Shown: positions 45,608 through 47,506 of the stretch, one piece after another
Layout: each line of letters begins with the position of its first letter
Position numbering within the stretch: the stretch's first letter is position 1
Assembly: GCF_000376785.1 (NCBI RefSeq)
Contig: NZ_AQXX01000093.1
Location: forward strand, 1-47,506
DNA: 47,506 nt
Direction: 5' to 3'
From: Hahella ganghwensis DSM 17046
GTDB taxonomy: Bacteria > Pseudomonadota > Gammaproteobacteria > Pseudomonadales > Oleiphilaceae
Made by a program: the position numbers and the translations under genes
The notes under the pieces: generated by a model
The model's input: the letters and a program-made list of their open reading frames with translations, nothing else
Told to the model about the DNA's origin: nothing
Database searches by the model: none

Positions 45608-47206
45608 ATGAATGACAAGTCGCAGTTGTCCTCCGGGATCGATGAGTACGACATCGATTACAAAGCCGGTCAGGATAACATTCAGATTATGGGGTTGGAT
45701 GTCCATAACCCCGTTTTTGGGACCAGTGCCCTATTAATACTTCTCTTTATTATCGGAACACTCATGTTTCCGGCAGATGCAAAGGAAATGCTCACCGGAG
45801 CTCGTTCCTGGTCTATCGCCAATTTCGACTGGCTGTTTATGATTGCCGGCAACATCTTTGTGATCTTCTGTTTCGCGTTAATTTTCCTCCCCGTTGGAAA
45901 AATCAGACTTGGCGGGCAGGATGCCAAACCAGAGTTCTCCCGTGCCTCCTGGTTTGCCATGTTATTTGCAGCCGGCATGGGAATCGGTTTGATGTTCTGG
46001 AGTGTGGCTGAGCCGGTGGCGTATTACACCGACTGGTACGGCACACCACTGAATGTTGACCCCAATACTCCAGAAGGAAAATCTCTCGCTCTGGGCGCTA
46101 CCATGTTCCACTGGGGTCTTCACCCCTGGGCCATGTATGGCGTGGTCGCACTGGCTCTGGCCTTCTTTACGTACAATAAAGGCCTGCCACTGACTATCCG
46201 CTCTGCGTTCTTCCCGATTCTTGGAAATCGTGTCTGGGGCCCGATTGGTCATGTTATTGACATCGTTGCGGTGGTAGCGACGATTTTCGGTCTTGCCACT
46301 TCACTGGGATTCGGTGCACAACAGGCATCCAGTGGCTTGAGCTTCCTCTATGGCTTTGAAAGTGGAATCAGTACTCAGATCGCCATCATCGTCATCGTCA
46401 CCGCAATCGCCCTGGTATCGGTCATCCGCGGTCTGGATGGCGGCGTTAAGGTTCTCAGTAACATCAATATGGCCATTGCCGTTCTTTTACTGGGCTTCGT
46501 TATTCTGGCAGGCTCACTCACCGGCTTCCTGTCCAACTTTGCGACGCTGATGGGTTCTTATGTGGAAAATATCGTTCCTCTGAGTAACTGGATCGGTCGT
46601 GAAGATGAGACCTGGTTCCACGGCTGGACCGTTTTCTATTGGGCCTGGTGGATTTCCTGGTCGCCATTCGTCGGCATGTTCATCGCAAGGGTCTCCAAAG
46701 GCCGCACCGTTCGCGAATTCATGACGGCTGTATTGCTGATCCCGACCCTGATCTGCGGTATCTGGATGGCAGCATTTGGTGGTAATGCTTTGGATCAGAT
46801 CCAGGCGAATATCGGTGAGTTGACCAAAGGTGTCGGCGATGTCTCACTGACCATGTTCCACATGCTTGAGAATCTGCCATTGTCCAGTCTGATGTCTACT
46901 CTGGCCATCGTCCTGGTATTAGTGTTCTTCATTACTTCCTCTGACTCCGGATCACTGGTCATTGATGGTATTACCGCCGGCGGTAAACAAGATGCGCCAG
47001 TGGCACAACGCGTTTTCTGGGCTGTCATGGAAGGTGTCATCGCAGGAACTCTGCTATTTGGCGGTGGAGCTGATGCACTGGGCGCTCTTCAGGCAGGAGC
47101 AGTCACCGTAGGGTTGCCATTCACCCTCGTGCTTTTGATCATGTGTATTGGGCTTTATAAGGGTCTTCACACAGATTATCGTACGATCCCTGTTTATCAG
47201 ACCTGA
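45608..47206 (+). CDS. BCCT-family transporter (betaine/choline/carnitine type)
   Basis: The 532-residue protein has 12 predicted membrane helices and BCCT hallmarks: GMGIGLMFWSVAEPVAYY in helix 3, and FYWAWWISWSPFVGMFIARV followed by SKGRT in helix 8. The tryptophan cage around WWISWSP binds trimethylammonium groups. The C-terminal tail is short, unlike the long osmosensing tail of BetT. It probably imports betaine, choline or carnitine with Na+ or H+. Beside dgc genes, catabolic uptake of a betaine-like substrate is likely. The exact substrate is not certain. Confidence 0.93.
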   Translation: MNDKSQLSSGIDEYDIDYKAGQDNIQIMGLDVHNPVFGTSALLILLFIIGTLMFPADAKEMLTGARSWSIANFDWLFMIAGNIFVIFCFALIFLPVGKIRLGGQDAKPEFSRASWFAMLFAAGMGIGLMFWSVAEPVAYYTDWYGTPLNVDPNTPEGKSLALGATMFHWGLHPWAMYGVVALALAFFTYNKGLPLTIRSAFFPILGNRVWGPIGHVIDIVAVVATIFGLATSLGFGAQQASSGLSFLYGFESGISTQIAIIVIVTAIALVSVIRGLDGGVKVLSNINMAIAVLLLGFVILAGSLTGFLSNFATLMGSYVENIVPLSNWIGREDETWFHGWTVFYWAWWISWSPFVGMFIARVSKGRTVREFMTAVLLIPTLICGIWMAAFGGNALDQIQANIGELTKGVGDVSLTMFHMLENLPLSSLMSTLAIVLVLVFFITSSDSGSLVIDGITAGGKQDAPVAQRVFWAVMEGVIAGTLLFGGGADALGALQAGAVTVGLPFTLVLLIMCIGLYKGLHTDYRTIPVYQT

Positions 47207-47256
47207 TGCGGCTCTCTATTTAACTTTTTAAACGCTTCTGAATAGAGTATTTATAG

Positions 47257-47280
47257 TTAAGGAGGCTCTGAATAACTCCC
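47257..47280 (+). repeat. Left end of an IS5-family element with TTAA target
   Basis: TTAA (47257-47260) is followed by GGAGGCTCTGAATAACTCCC, the form of left inverted repeat seen in IS5-subgroup elements, which insert at YTAR sites and duplicate 4 bp. The right end is outside the window. The insertion lies 50 bp past the BCCT stop. Confidence 0.6.
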
Positions 47281-47327
47281 CAAATCAGTCATAATACGGC
47301 CAACTTCACTCATCAGGAATACTATCC

Positions 47328-47506
47328 ATGGATCAGATGACTTTCTCCGAAGCTGAATACCAGAATAAGAAGCGTAAGACCCGCCGGGAAATCTTTCTGG
47401 AGCGAATGGATAAGCTGATCCCATGGAAACGCATGGAAAAGAAGATCGCCCGCTATTACCCCAAGGGCGAGAACGGCCGCCCTCCGTATCCGTTATCCAC
47501 CATGCT
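47328..47506 (+). CDS. IS5-family transposase, N-terminal part only
   Basis: The frame opens at ATG 47328 and runs off the right edge. It starts MDQMTFSEAEYQNKKRKTRR and continues through IFLERMDKLIPWKRMEKKIA to GRPPYPLSTM, the typical N-terminus (DUF772 region) of IS5-family DDE transposases. The DDE core is beyond the window, so intactness is unknown. Confidence 0.93.
   Translation, partial: MDQMTFSEAEYQNKKRKTRREIFLERMDKLIPWKRMEKKIARYYPKGENGRPPYPLSTM

Overview
The window looks like chromosomal DNA of a marine or salt-tolerant gammaproteobacterium, in the broad Oceanospirillales/Pseudomonadales neighbourhood. The branched-chain oxoacid dehydrogenase, formaldehyde dehydrogenase, GbdR and Dgc proteins all read like close relatives of the Pseudomonas versions. 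The alternative 'N-type' F-ATPase operon and the BCCT transporter fit a salty habitat. Base composition is near 50% GC. I cannot name the genus. Fragments of mobile elements lie at both edges: the 3' end of a Tn3-family transposase on the left and the 5' end of an IS5-family element on the right.

Layout: (1) 1-300, Tn3 transposase tail and a probable terminal inverted repeat. (2) 523-1098, NnrU-family membrane protein. (3) 1141-7604, minus strand, an N-ATPase operon in the order atpD-C-Q-B-E-F-A-G; the atpR gene expected between Q and B is missing, the alpha subunit has Arg in place of the P-loop Lys, and the c subunit has only part of the Na+-site signature. (4) 7805-10309, minus, VanZ-like protein, class I glutamine amidotransferase and DUF3750 lipoprotein. 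(5) 10674-12537, rimK and a convergent GNAT acetyltransferase. (6) 12641-19971, an Lrp-type regulator divergent from bkdA1-bkdA2-bkdB-lpdV-avtA (branched-chain amino acid catabolism), with a perfect 14-bp-arm palindrome and a multi-hairpin leader between them. (7) 20037-27135, minus, a signalling operon: REC-EAL phosphodiesterase, a 1654-residue hybrid histidine kinase that carries a LOV blue-light domain, and a GAF protein with a degenerate GGDEF domain. (8) 27389-33767, minus, NAD-dependent formate dehydrogenase fdsG-B-A, fdhD, fdsD. (9) 33903-35102, minus, glutathione-independent formaldehyde dehydrogenase. (10) 35825-45179, plus, a GbdR-type regulator, then a dipeptidase-like gene, a DUF5943-type gene, dgcA, dgcB and two ETF genes. 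(11) 45608-47206, BCCT transporter.

Regions 8-11 form one metabolic unit. The transporter would import betaine-like compounds. DgcAB with its ETF would demethylate dimethylglycine and release formaldehyde. Formaldehyde dehydrogenase would convert this to formate, and FdsGBAD would oxidise formate to CO2 with NADH. Paired TGYCG half-sites 21 bp apart lie upstream of both the dgc operon and the transporter, and a cluster of TGTCGC hexamers lies upstream of the regulator. This suggests GbdR-like control of the unit.

The most novel-looking items are the LOV/Cache hybrid kinase operon with a phosphodiesterase and a probably inactive cyclase, the divergent N-ATPase, and the structured leader and palindrome in front of the bkd operon.
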